Positions 41,555 to 53,359 of a stretch of DNA of 64,000 nucleotides are shown piece by piece. The stretch comes from Albugo candida (taxonomy: Eukaryota > Oomycota > Peronosporomycetes > Albuginales > Albuginaceae): assembly GCA_905220665.1 (NCBI GenBank), contig CAJNAR010000194.1, positions 1 through 64,000 of the forward strand, given 5' to 3'. How positions within the stretch are numbered: position 1 is the stretch's first letter; each line of letters opens with the position of its first letter. The translations under genes were made by a program, and so were the position numbers. Under the pieces are notes generated by a model, which saw nothing but the letters and a program-made list of their open reading frames with translations, was not told the origin of the DNA and ran no database searches.

Positions 41555-42972
41555 ATGGATGCAGTATCGTCCAGTACGTTCCAACATGCTCAGAAACTTC
41601 GCTTCCCTTTACCGGACGATTATTTTCCCAAAATCAAATTCACACCTCAGGAGCATCAGATGTATGCGAATCGCATGCAAACAGTGTTGGGCGATGCGCT
41701 GGAAGAGGAATACTGGTACCATAAGACCGCGTATCAGTCTGTTGATGAGACACAGTGGAGGCTTATGAAAAAACGAAAAGATTTGCGCGTGTACAAGTTC
41801 ACCGGAACGAATGTTCGAGATCAGAATACGAATATATTGGCCGTTGGGTCCATACGCGGTACCATAGAAGACGTCATGAATGGAGTTCATAATAACTCGA
41901 CCGAAGAGCTGCAAGCAACAGCGCGATTCCACGAGGGAAGGGCCTTAGATGCTGCAATGTTGGCGATTTTAGAGCGCGGAACGTATCAAGATCCCTTCCA
42001 CTTTCTCGGAGTCAAGTGGAGAATCACCAAGACTCCAGGTACCAACTTTATTCGAAATCGGGATGCTTGCGGGATGGAGGTACATTTCTGCTTTGCATCG
42101 TGCTTGGAAACTCACGTTTTCTCATTCAGTATCTAGGCTTGGCCCGAGACGCGAAAGGTGAGCGGTATGGGTTCCATGTCATCGAGCCTTTCATTCATCC
42201 ATTATGGCCGGCATTTCCTCGTAAATATTCAGTTCGTTGTCTCGCACGCGTGCGGTGCATTTACCGTCAGATTCATCCGGAAATCGTTGGTGTTTTTATG
42301 GAGGGCAATTTTGAATTCCACGGTTTGATTCCACACTTTTTGGTGCGGAAAACTATGGCGGATGTGTTCTTGGCGATCGAATCGAGCATTCCATGTGCCG
42401 AGGCCAAACGACTCACTTTGTTGGCATCACAATCGACAGAGATTTCCACAGACAAATCCACTCATTCCAATTCAACTCGAAGTTTGCATTGCAGCACAGC
42501 TTCGTCTGTAACACGCGCATCCGTGTGCCCAGAGTGTTTGTATGGTAAGCGACTTCGACAATGTCAAATTTGCTGGACACAATGCTGCACACAATGCTGC
42601 AAGCAGAAGTATCTGCTCGCTCGACGGAGCCGCGTTCGTATTTTTTGTTGTGTGCATTGTATCAAAGAGGCCAACAAATACCGCTCCGATCCAAACAAAC
42701 GGCTGATTTTTGGTCAACGCGTTGGATGCTTACCCAGTGAGAGCTCTTATACTTCGACACCCTGTAACAGAAGAAACGATTCACCACTGTCGATTGAAAA
42801 TGTATCGATATGGTCACAGCAGGAAGGATTGCTGTCTGAATGCTCGACGGAATCGATTCCGGAACTCGCTTCACCGTTGTCTTCTATAAGCTCTTCCGAG
42901 TATCCTCTGGCTAAAGCGAACATATCCGACATCAGCGGCTTCTTTCGGCTTAATTTTCAGGTGAGCAGATAG
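41555..42972 (+). CDS. START-like protein with FYVE-type zinc finger (2)
   Basis: Exons 41,555-42,079 and 42,130-42,972 flank a 50-nt intron (GTACAT...ATTCAG, phase 0). The junction gives FIRNRDACGMEYLGLARDAKG, which reads smoothly into a START-like core. The start at 41,555 is preferred over 41,459 because MDAVSSSTFQHAQKLRFPLP places the typical oomycete FPLPDDYFPKIKFTPQEH motif near the N-terminus. VGSIRGTIEDVM and DPFHFLGVKW follow. Cysteine pairs (CPEC, CQIC, CTQC, CVHC) between residues about 310 and 370 form the FYVE-like finger, again without RHHCR. The Ser-rich tail is low in complexity. The gene ends 61 bp from the enkurin gene, tail to tail. A membrane lipid-binding role is inferred. 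Confidence 0.8.
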
Positions 42973-43033
42973 TAAAACAGAGATTTTTGTGAAGGCAGAG
43001 CATTGTAAATTAATGAAAAAGAGTTTAAGTTTG

Positions 43034-44217
43034 CTATGCTGCCACTCCCGCGATGCGTTTTGTGTGGGAAGTACTATCGAATTTTCGCGCTTTGGCTTGA
43101 GCATCATTCGCATTCGGCGCATCCAATCTCCCGTTGTGGCTCGAGTCGACTTGAGCTGCTTTATCGTTGGAGGAGTTGGACTGCGCTTTCTCTTTATACT
43201 TTTGCATCATTTCTTTGGTCACAAACACTTTGTTCTGATCAAAAACACCAATCGCATTTTCGATCTCCTGCAATTTCTGCTCCAAATCGATTTTACGCTG
43301 CTTTTGTCCCATCGTTTCCAATCGAAGCGGTAACAGATTCATCTTTTTCTGATAAGTAGCCTGACGTGACGAAGAGAAAAAGATTAAGCAAACTATCAAA
43401 AAGTGAAAATGGAGCAAGACAGCACGATAGCGTTGCTAGAAAGGATATCATTTCTCAGCAATTGTAGCGTTCGAAGTCGCTCAGCTTCTTCCAAACGAAT
43501 CATTCCAGGTGGACATTCAGGGTCTTTCTGATTCTTCTTTCGTTCGTTCTCTTCTCGAGCCCACTCGAGCCTTCTTCGCACAAGGTATGCAGGTATTTTG
43601 CCAAAGGTTTTGGACACGTGCGGCTTGAACTCTAACGATCCTTTCCCGTCAGCATCACATTGTACAAACTCATCAATTCCTCGTCCCTGAAACCCAAAAA
43701 TGTGAAAAGTGACCTCAACAATAACTCTCAAGACCTTTGCAATCGCTCCTTCCTTTAGTGGAGAAATAACTCTATCGACTTTCACGTCATCTATTCGTCC
43801 CATGGACTGTATTCTATCGCTCTCTTTGCAGTTTCCACCACATATATGAAGATCTCTTCTTCTTGTACCCTTAGCATCCTTCATACAGAATGAAGCTTTT
43901 TGTATGTAATTAATCAAAAGTGAGAATACATACCGCTGTATGAACACGTGATGGAATGGATTTGAATCGGTTCGATTTCTTTTGCGCGAGTATTTGATTG
44001 TGAATTTCTTTCTCTTTGTTGATTTGGAGTTCACGTTGATGCTGCTTCTGCATCTCTTTAATGCGTTGTCTATTTCTCAATTGGTAATCGATCGGTGGGG
44101 CACCACGCAGTTGTGATTTGGTACTGATACAATTCACAATATGATGAAAATTGTGTGTGAGCATTCACTTCTTTCAACATACGTAATGGTGTAGTCTGGA
44201 TGCAAGAGCGCTGCCAT
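43034..44217 (-). CDS. Enkurin-domain protein
   Basis: Five exons with consistent phases (44,217-44,183; 44,123-43,934; 43,878-43,735; 43,686-43,426; 43,360-43,034) give 318 aa. The first intron is supported by the join TIT|TKSQLRGAPPIDYQL. The C-terminal enkurin domain is clear: GKIPAYLVRRRLEWAREE, then DPECPPGMIRLEEAERLRTL, and after the last intron LLPLRLETMGQKQRKIDLEQ and IGVFDQNKVFV. The last donor (GTGCTG) is weak, so that junction could shift by a few codons. Enkurin-domain proteins are microtubule inner or ciliary proteins in animals and protists. In an oomycete, the flagellated zoospore is the natural site. A polar, lysine-rich coiled segment precedes the domain. The gene starts 136 bp downstream of the SBDS stop. 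Confidence 0.85.
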
Positions 44218-44352
44218 TGCATCCGATGAATTGTGGTATCCGCCGCGCATCCCTGAAGCCTTTTAGACTCGAGACTTTTGCAATAGATCGATGCTATTGG
44301 TTTAAATAAGTGGATTACTCGTATCTTATTGGCTAAATGAGATTTTATCCAA

Positions 44353-45630
44353 TCATTCGCTTTTAAAAACTGCTTCAATTTCTCGTGGTTTTAGCTGCAG
44401 GAAGGCTTGCTCAGAGATTGTATCCCGCTTTTTCGCCTTGATCTTCAGATTATAACGATGCCAATCACATCTGAAATGCTGTCGATATTCAGATACGTCT
44501 GGGAAGGTCCCCCCACACGTCGTGCATGAATGATGACTTGAGGCAGTCTCTTTTGCTGGTGACAAATCTTGAGCTTTTGCTTTGACATTGATTGGAGGAA
44601 GAGGTGGTAGCTCTTTTGGTTGGCTCAAGTTGATGCGTTCCGTCTTCATCGCAATCTCATCTTCGATGTTTTGAGATCCTTGTTCCTGGGCGCAGAGATC
44701 AAGAACTTCCAAATTGATGCGACCTAGAAGAAATTGATGATGAGAATTTTCGGAAAATACATGCGGATTAAGCACAGTGAACGATTAAACCTTTTCCAAT
44801 TGTATGAACTAGTTCATCCACAATGCGAAAATTGCCAGGATGAATCAGGAAGACTGCACGCTGTTTCACTTTTTGCGAATCCTTATTAAGAAGATAGTTT
44901 CCTTCATGCTTCAATATTGCGTCGGTAATGAGCTGTACATCCGATTGTGTGTCGCTTTCTGCATCATCATCAGTGATTTGGATCTTCATTTTGGCACGCT
45001 CGATGGAAATCTGCTTCTTTTGCATCTTCTTGATGACATCTAATGCCTGTTGCTTTGCACTTCGGTTAAGCACTACACCCACATGAATTTCTTTCATTAA
45101 TCGCTCCACGACACTGTACTGCATATAAACCTTCAGCAAGTGTGATATCAACTGTAGAGTAAGAAATGTACGGGATATGGTCGATTGGAAGCTGGATTGA
45201 CGCACTTTTCTGCAATAATCGTAGCAACATCACGGTACATACTTCAAAAAGGCATGTAATGAAATGGATCTCGAATAAGTGGCCAAAACACGTTCGCATC
45301 TTACTTTTCGATCTGAGCTTTACGTTCTCCCTCAGAAACTTGAAGCTCTCCGTGATCTAAAATGATCCTGCACGCTTCTTCGTCTTGATTGACGTTGAAA
45401 GCTTCGACCCAGTCACATTTTCGGGCGAATTTACCCTTTGATACATTTTCGTACACTTTGGTCGTTTGTAGCACTTCACTCAAATCTTTTTCAACTCCAT
45501 TACGCCAATTTAAAACCTTGTTCTTATAGCAGGCTACTTCGAATCGCTTTCCGTTGCGTTTATACCTCACAACGGCGACATTTGTCATCAATATTTGGCC
45601 TACAGGTTGGCCGATTCGTCGGTTGCTCAT
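44353..45630 (-). CDS. SBDS: SBDS ribosome-maturation protein with C-terminal zinc finger
   Basis: Four exons (45,630-45,305; 45,241-45,172; 45,118-44,791; 44,723-44,353) join in phase to 364 aa. LTNVAVVR-like [20 protein letters not shown] and [21 protein letters not shown] identify the FYSH domain. [16 protein letters not shown] and [20 protein letters not shown] give the central domain, and [16 protein letters not shown] plus [12 protein letters not shown] the third. SBDS releases eIF6 from pre-60S ribosomes together with EFL1, in the cytoplasm. An extra C-terminal part carries C-x2-C-x12-H-x5-H ([20 protein letters not shown]), a U1-type C2H2 finger that plant SBDS proteins also have and animals lack. 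The start at 45,630 is uncertain; an extra N-terminal exon is possible. Confidence 0.9.
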
Positions 45631-46408
45631 GACGATCGATCGAACACAACTTAAGTACGTATGATGCAACAGTAGGTTCGTCTAAGGAAGGAAATGCCGA
45701 CATTTTTGGATTACTGCATACAGCGGGCCGGCGAATATTTGGTGCACAGTTGCGTGTGTTTAGTATCCAAATGATGATGTTGTGATTCAGTTGTAGGCTT
45801 CCTGGTTACTAGCGGCACGATTCGTTGACAAACTTACCCGCTTCTCTCAGTGGTACCACGTAAGCTTACGCGAATTTGCCAGCGAGCTTCTAGAAGATGG
45901 AGACAATAGATCAGTAGCGTAGATTAATATAGAGCGCAGAAATTAGCGCTAATCTCGTTCATATATTTTCATTCAAATCGAAGAATGAATTACGTCAAGA
46001 TTATCCCGCTCTGGAGAAGCTTCTTGGCTCTTTTATGGTTCCATTAGGCGATGCACACGGGGCCTCGTCAGCGTTTTCTTGTAATTTGAAACGTGTGCCT
46101 ACAGCTACAAACCGATATTGGTGGGAAACAGATCTTATGTGGGGCTTGTGCATCACTAGGATAATTTGTCGAGCGCATGTATTAGTCCCCGCATTAGAGA
46201 GCCCGCGCAGAACGCTAACATGCTGAGTGAAATACATTCGAGTTATGAGATATTTGATTATTTACTTCGTGGGTAAGAAGACGAATTGCGGAGATGATTG
46301 TAGCGTCTTCGTTCATCAGACAAAATGTTATATATTTCATACAATATCTATTATCTATCGAATCATGACACATGTGCTACGGGCCAAAGAGCCAATAGGC
46401 TCAGTCGA
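45631..46408. other. Intergenic spacer
   Basis: This 778-bp gap upstream of SBDS contains only short open frames without similarity to anything I know. Nothing is supported. Confidence 0.5.
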
Positions 46409-46655
46409 TTAATAGCAATTGGTGCAACCAGCTCCAGCAATTGTGTTTGACGCTGTAGATTGAATGTTCGCTGAAGAAGGGCTTTGACTGTTTACCACTT
46501 GAGATTGGTCATAAGTTGTGGATCCGTCTGAGGAGAGATGATCAGATCAAATGAGTCAAGTAACAAACGTTATGCTTACCATGCAAGTCTCTGTTCCTGA
46601 TATGTCCGGTAACTTGGGCGACAAAGGCGGCGAAAATCACGAAGAATGTGTTCAT
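46409..46655 (-). CDS. Small secreted peptide with one intron
   Basis: The 64-aa peptide is encoded by two exons (46,655-46,580 and 46,527-46,409) around a 52-nt intron, whose GTAAGC donor and CTCAG acceptor join in phase 1. The N-terminus MNTFFVIFAAFVAQVTG is a strong signal peptide with a likely cleavage after Gly-17. The mature part of about 47 residues is Ser/Thr/Asn/Gln-rich and ends GAGCTNCY, a terminal C-x2-C-Y. No family is recognised. The two cysteines can form at most one disulfide or pair with a second chain. The gene is too short to be seen without the intron. It sits between SBDS and ClpB, away from the transposon block. An extracellular or cell-wall role is only inference. Confidence 0.65.
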
Positions 46656-47181
46656 TGTATTAGGCAAAAGTAGGCGACTTTATTGCAATTTGAAAAATGA
46701 GATACAATCGGATTTTTATCTGCAATGTGCCAGCGCAACTCTGATGGTGTCATAAAGACTCCCTATTCGTTAAAAATATACTTTCCACCTTCTTAGTGAG
46801 CTTTCAGAGTGGTACAAATGATTCCATATATATTCCTATATAAGAAAACATTCCAGAAGAAAGCGCAATCAAGTCGATTGAATACTCGATATCCCTCTGA
46901 GAATTGATAATCATATTTGAGTCATCCACTAGTTTTTACATCAACTCATTATGCAACAACTAATTCCCAATGATTAAGCGAGAAACCTGACATCTGTTTG
47001 CGTCACCTGCAGGGGTCATACCCGATACACCTTGCTGCACGTCAGCTTACTGGAGTATATAGTCATATGGATTCCCTACGTGCAGGGGGAATAGATCCTC
47101 CTCCTTCGTCAAAATCAACGATTTACATCATCGCATGCATTCCCGAGCCTTTTAACATAAACCTTACTGTAGTGTTGATAC
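46656..47181. other. Intergenic spacer
   Basis: The 526-bp region between the secreted peptide and ClpB shows no supported gene or repeat. Confidence 0.5.
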
Positions 47182-49586
47182 TTATTCGACCAAAAATGGT
47201 CGAGCGTGAGCGGGATTGACTTTGATCTCTTTCTCGTAGTTTGGATTCACTTTAACGTGAATGGTGCTTCCTTCATGAATTGTCCCGGCTAACAATTGGA
47301 GCGCCAGAGGATTCAGAACATCGTGCTGTATGAGGCGTTTTAAAGGCCTGGCTCCATACAGCGGGCTATACCCGTCTTCAGCAAGGCGTTGTCTCGCGCT
47401 TTCTTCCACATGCATGGTCATTTCCTTCTCCGCAAGCATCTTCTGTACATGATTCAGCTGTAAATCGACAATTGCACGCAAATCCTGACGTTTTAGTCGA
47501 TTAAATAGAACCAGTTCATCGATTCGATTCAGAAATTCTGGAGAATAGTGACTTCGAACGACCGAGAGAACGTCCGATTCAGCGACACTGCTGGGAAGGC
47601 CTTCTGGCAACGACGCGAGGATCTCGGAACCCAAATTACTCGTCAGTATGATGACAGTATTTCGAAAATCAACCAATCGACCTTGCGAATCGGTAAGACG
47701 ACCTTCATCCAAGACTTGGAGCAGAATATTGGAAACATCTCGATGGGCTTTTTCAAACTCGTCAAATAAAACGACTTGATACGGACGTCGACGCACGGCT
47801 TCAGTCAGTGTTCCACCCTCTTCATAACCCACATACCCTGGAGGTGCACCGACAAGACGACTGACGCTGAACTTTTCCATGTATTCTGACATGTCAATTC
47901 GAGTCAACGCGTGAGGTGTTTGAAACAGGAATTCGGACAGAGCCTTTGTGAGCTCTGTTTTCCCCACTCCGGTTGGACCCAAAAACATAAATGCTCCAAG
48001 GGGACGATTGTGCGCGTGTAAGCCAGCCCGAGCCAGACGAATGCAATTGCTCACTGCAACCACAGCTTCGTTTTGCCCGATTACATGGCGACCGAGATGT
48101 TCTTCCATTTTGAGTAAACGCTCTTTCTCACCAGACATTAGCGTGGACGCGGGAATTCCTGTTGCTTGAGCTACCACTTCAGCAACGTGATCCGGAGTAA
48201 CAGCGTCACCGAGCACAAGTTTCTTCTTCAATGCCTTGACATCGAAATCATTTTTTTCATCAGCAGAAACTGATTTGGATGGCGCGTCATCGCTTGCGGC
48301 CATATCCTCCTCATCGACTTGCTTCTCAAGACGAGGAATCACTGCATGCAGTAATTCTCCGGCCCGAGCGTAATCACCACGATTTTGGGCATTTACAAGC
48401 TCGCGCCGTGCTTCTTCCAATTTACGTTTCCCTTCCTGCAACTCTTCCAACCGCTTCTTCTCTGCTTGCCACTGCTCCATCAAGTATTGTAATTCCTCAT
48501 TGGCATGCGCTACTTCTTTTTCCAATTGTTGCATTCGCTTCTTGGACGCATTGTCTTTCTCCTTACGGAGAGCCTCAATCTCAATTCGTCTCAAAATAAT
48601 TTCACGGTCGAGTCGTTCAATCGGCTCGGGTTTGCTTTCCTGTTGTAAGCGCAGCCTCGAGGCTGCTTCGTCCATCAAATCAATCGCTTTGTCCGGCATC
48701 TTACGCTCAGAGAGATATCGATGGGCCAATACTGCAGCCGAGACAAGCGCTCCGTCCGATATGCGAACACCATGATGAACTTCATATTTCTCCTTCAGGC
48801 CACGCAATATAGTAATAGTATCCTCGACACTCGGTTCTGGAACCAAAACGGACTGAAATCTTCGCGCTAGCGCTGCATCTTTTTCGATATACTTCCCTAC
48901 AAACCAAAAGGAAGAATCATAAGTCTTCATTCTCAAAAACCAACTCGCAAGAACTTACGATATTCGTCCAGCGTCGTTGCCCCCATACAATGCAACGAGC
49001 CTCGAGCTAAGGCAGGCTTCAGCATATTTGCAGCATCAACGGATCCTTCACCTCCTCCACCGGCACCAACCAATGTATGTAGCTCATCAATGAACAAAAT
49101 GACTTGACCATGATATTCTTCAACGTCTTTAAGTACGGATTTTAATCGCTCTTCGAATTCTCCGCGGAATTTCGCTCCGGCTATCAAAGCAGCAAGATCC
49201 AATGCGACAACTCTTTTTTCTTTCAGGCTTTCAGGAACCTCTCCAGCTGCAATTCGTTGGGCTAATCCTTCTGCAATTGCTGTTTTTCCCACTCCCGGTT
49301 CTCCGATCAGCACTGGATTGTTCTTTGTACGACGCGATAGAATCTGAATGGAGCGTCGAATTTGTTCTTCTCGACCAATGACCGGATCCAATTGTCCTGC
49401 GTGGGCCATTTTGGTTAGATCTCGCCCAAATTTCACCAAGCTCTCTCCACGCGGCACGTTTTCAGGGTTCACCCAATGTGAGCTTTGACCGCTTCCAGGG
49501 CCTGAAGAGCCGTAAGAAGCAAACGTGCGGACGAGAGGCCATTGTCTACGATATATGATTGACGTATACGACAGTTGACGGAGCAT
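47182..49586 (-). CDS. CLPB: Mitochondrial ClpB/Hsp78-type disaggregase
   Basis: Exons 49,586-48,959 and 48,896-47,182 join across a 62-nt intron. The GTAAGT donor and TTTGTAG acceptor restore [17 protein letters not shown]. The protein has 780 aa. The basic, hydroxylated N-terminus ([20 protein letters not shown]) looks like a mitochondrial presequence. An upstream Met at 49,631 is possible but adds only 15 residues. The ClpN domain is absent, as in yeast Hsp78. The first AAA+ domain has Walker A GEPGVGKT at 95-102 and ILFIDELH. A coiled middle domain spans about 290-406. The second AAA+ domain has GPTGVGKT at 516-523 and [11 protein letters not shown], then the arginine-rich C-terminal subdomain [10 protein letters not shown]. 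It unfolds aggregated proteins with Hsp70 in the matrix. All key ATPase motifs are intact. Confidence 0.93.
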
Positions 49587-49631
49587 AATGCACTGAATTT
49601 GTAGATTGGAAGCTCGGTAGATGAGAAGCAC

Positions 49632-51458
49632 TCATTATTCGAGATTTTTCTAGTGAACAATGTGCTTATGTCCGTTACGCACTTGATAAAGTTCGGTATG
49701 CACGAGCAAGCAAAATGTTGATCACATTCGCTAGTGATTGAAGTCGTTCTGTTGCACACGATAGGCAAACCGGGAAAAAGTTTGATAGTAACATACGTGT
49801 TTCCATTGTTTGAGACATTTAATTCAGTGTTTATGGGAGCCTTTGCGAGGTTCAACAGGTGAGACTTGAAAGGCTGATTGCTCTCCCCGATCTTCTCGTT
49901 GCTTGCCGATGTGTCCTTGGCGATACCATTCGGTAGAATGTGATTAGTCGTACATGGTTCTTATCTGATCCGGCAGTTCAGAAGTTGGGTGCTCTTGTTG
50001 AGATACAGCGTAAGAGATTTCGCAATGTAGTGCTCCCCATACATATCCTTCGTTGGAAGTATCGGTGTAGTGATAGGCTATCTATCGCTGAATCAACTGC
50101 TCTGATTCATAAAATACTCCACAGAATCAGTGATTGAGTGGTAGCTGATGGTCAACTAAGTTCGACTTGCCGATCGTCGCGTTTAAGCGTGTCGATAGGC
50201 ATCGAGGCGCCATCACGTCCATTTTAAACCTTGATGATAGGTAAGGACGATTCCTCGCTCGTGCTAGTCGATATAAATATTCTTCTGGGGTCTACGGCAT
50301 CAAGCAGAAGCATTTTTTTGCCCGTGCGTCGTACTTCGATCAGATATAGTTGGTCATGGTGGATAATCTGATCTTGTGCGAATACACACAGCTGCAGAGC
50401 AAAATTGAGGCGTTATTCTGAATTAAAATCACAATTCGCATGCTTTCTTGCTTGAAAAAATCCATTCTTGTCGAGGCACAGGTCACATATCTCTTCCTAC
50501 TCTCATTTCAATGCAGAAAGTGGTTAGCATTGTGAAATCCCACGCACGTGTCGCGTTTCTCGCCTTACCGTCTCTGCAGTCAACTCAGTCTGTCGCATGT
50601 TGCAATGAGCACGCGTTACTCATAATTTGCTGCCTTCTGTGATGGTAACTCTAACTAATCCAAATATGGTGGCTAAAGAAGTAGTACATTAACTCTCTCC
50701 ATGTTCTATACAGTGACAAATCAACTGCTAAAGTCATCGACAATATCTAAACAAATCGACGCAGAGCAATGATTTGATCATTTTCTTCATTGACTTTATC
50801 AGCTTTAACCGCTTATTTTCCACACTCGCCTTTGGCACTTCGCATAGATGCTGTTTTTGTTTTCCGTGTTCTAATATTGCGCAGTGCTAATCTCTAAACA
50901 CATTCTGCTTTTTCTCGCCCATAAGCGTGCGTCATTGATTTTGATCCGAACAAAACACAGCCATAATACTGTGTTTATAGTATAATTATCCTCTCGTTCT
51001 GTGAGCACATCACCTGCTCAACAAGCAACTATGCGTGGCAGGCCCAACTCGATGAATCGTTCGTATGCTCACGTAGCCTGTTTGGCAGTATTCGCCAAGA
51101 TTCGTGCGTAGACGACCCAATTAAGCATCGACAAATCCTTCCGCTAGTCGAAATCCTGCCAAACTTACAGCATCATATCACATTTCACGGTAAGGCACGT
51201 CTATCGTCAAGTGCTTATATCATAAGAAAAAGAGCGGCAGAACACAAAAAAAAGAAAGTGAGATTTGTATATTTACGTCGTAAGAAGATGATCTCACGCT
51301 CAGCCATTCCCAATAAAGAATGCGTCTCAATGTCCCCGCACGCAAAACTCTTCAATTCGCGATACATAAATGGCTTTGTGTGTTGAGTACATTGACAACA
51401 GCCGCAGTATCTCTTCCAAATGAAATCACAACTCATGTCATACTTTGTGCACTTTTAA
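49632..51458. other. Long intergenic region
   Basis: No gene is supported in this 1.8 kb. Open frames are short, overlap on both strands and lack domains. It contains the promoter of ClpB, and the 3' end of the FYVE-SYLF gene lies at its right edge. Confidence 0.5.
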
Positions 51459-53359
51459 TCAGTGGACGTGTTTGCATACTTTACACTCTTTATTCCAAAC
51501 CTGACGAGTGTGTGCGACAAACGATGGACAATTGCATAGTCGACACGCTCCCATGATGCTTGCGCGACGGAGGACTTGTTCTCGATGAGTCGTGATACTT
51601 TGTGTGGCCTTGTTGAGCGCTTCATACAGGGGAGCTGCTGCAGTCGGTTGTTCCACATAACCGCTAAGAATCTGTTGAGGCTGTAATTCCTGTCCATAAA
51701 ACTTGCGATTGATATCGGTACGACTTGCGATGACAGCTCCTTGTAACGAGATTCCAGCATACAACCCTTTGCTCATTGAATAGCTGTAATTTGCGTTCAG
51801 ACCGCTTTTACTTGCGGAAGCTACGGCTTCTGCAGATCGACCAAAAGGACCTACCGCCAAATCCAAACCACCTCCAAGATTGATTTGAGGCTTATGGAAT
51901 ACTTTGACAGCACTTTCCGATCCCAATATGATCATAACTTCAACAATTTCGCCGCCAATCTCTAAACCACCTCCTAATCCGATGGTCCCGATCGCAGAAG
52001 GCGCGGACCAGGATCCATTTGGTAGCTTGGCAATCACTAAACCTGTTCCAATTTTGCCAGTGACGAGAAATCCTGCCTTGATGATGGTCATAAGCGCTAT
52101 TCCATGAGCTTTTTCTAGAAAAGTGATTGGTATCGATCGATCTGCTGAGCTTCCCCACTCATTTCGAAAAAAGTTGCCAATGATATCAGCTGCATTTTGA
52201 CATTCTTTCACAAGACTATTGCTGTAGGGAGCATGAAAGCGACCTCGGGCTTCATGCAGGTTTTCGGTGTTGGAAACGGCATACTTCCGGATGAGTTCTT
52301 CCTGGAGAGGTTGCAGTTCTGCGGTACATTGGATGCATGTACGTTGTGGTACCGCAGGATCGTACCCTTTGGCATTTTCAAATTGTTTACCTGGTGGAAT
52401 GAGAAAGCGCACAGGAGAGCAATTATTACAAACAAATTGTCCACAATATCGACTACAGGAATTGATGTCAGCGTCGTTAAAAGGTATGGTATGCTTGATT
52501 ACGTACCACTGATGTCTTCTCTTTGTCACATCGAATCCAATTTTGCATATATCACAATTTGGGTGATCGGCGTATCGATTCTTAAGCACTCCTTTGGATG
52601 GTCTACCACAAATCACTAAGGAACGAGCTATACGAGGCTTATTACGCATACGTACCCCGTTTGGCCTGACACAACCATCGCACGCTCTGAGGCAGCTGGA
52701 GCTGGAAATGCTGGAGCCGAATTGGAACCAAATGCATCAAATTGTGTCATCTCGCCTTGATCTACCATTTGATCATTGAATTGCACCAACTCCCGACGTC
52801 GTGTCTCATCAGGAACTAATCGTGCCAGTAAGGGAATAAACTCGATCGTTTTGTGAGGCCCTAACTCTTGTACGATACTTGAATGGAAATCAGATACATT
52901 CATAAGCCCTGATCCATAGTTTTTGCAGTTTTTCTTAAACAATCGAACTCCATTTTCATTATTATGCTGTGCGTTAGCCTGTCGTATGGTATTAACACAT
53001 TCCTCGTAGCATCGTTGTGCCTCAACACCGGTCGCGGCCGATGGAATTGCACTCGGAATGTAAGACTTTGCGTGTTTTTTCTCTTGTGAAGGCGCATTGG
53101 CGTTCACAAAGCTCGAATGAATTGCTTTGGCCATTGGAATCGCTGCTCCATTGGGTCCATTTGTTGCTTGCTTGATAAATGCGCTTGTCATTGCGTCTTT
53201 ATGTCCTTTGTATTTTGGCGCAGTAAATGCGCTTTGCGCTTGGGAAGCTGCCATTTGAATTGTCGATGTAGAATTCTGTTCATCATATTTCGTGCCACAA
53301 TGCGAGCAAAACTTGCCTCCAGTGGCTGGTTCGCCGCAGTTGGAGCAGAATTTCGCCAT
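51459..53359 (-). CDS. FYVE-like and SYLF (Ysc84) domain protein
   Basis: Exons 53,359-52,656 and 52,602-51,459 flank a 53-nt intron (GTACGT...GGTAG, phase 2), giving 615 aa. Residues 4-25 are a zinc ribbon (CSNC...CSHC). About 110-200 is a helical region (CYEECVNTIRQAN ... EFIPLLARLVPDETRR). A FYVE-like finger follows (CDICKIGF ... CSRYCGQFVCNNCSPVRF ... CIQC), with RRHQW where RHHCR is usual. The C-terminal SYLF/Ysc84 domain contains KAHGIALMTIIKAGFLVTGKIGTG, GSWSAPSAIGTIGLGGG and ALNKATQSI, shortened here. SYLF domains bind phosphoinositides and, in yeast Ysc84 and animal SH3YL1, actin. FYVE plus SYLF fusions are known from other eukaryotes. A role at endosomal membranes is inferred. It is divergent from the phosphatidylserine synthase gene. 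Confidence 0.85.

Noticed and set aside
49469..49855. 128-aa minus-strand frame overlapping the start of ClpB
   Set aside because: It overlaps the ClpB presequence in another frame and has no recognisable homology; it is not needed as an extra exon.
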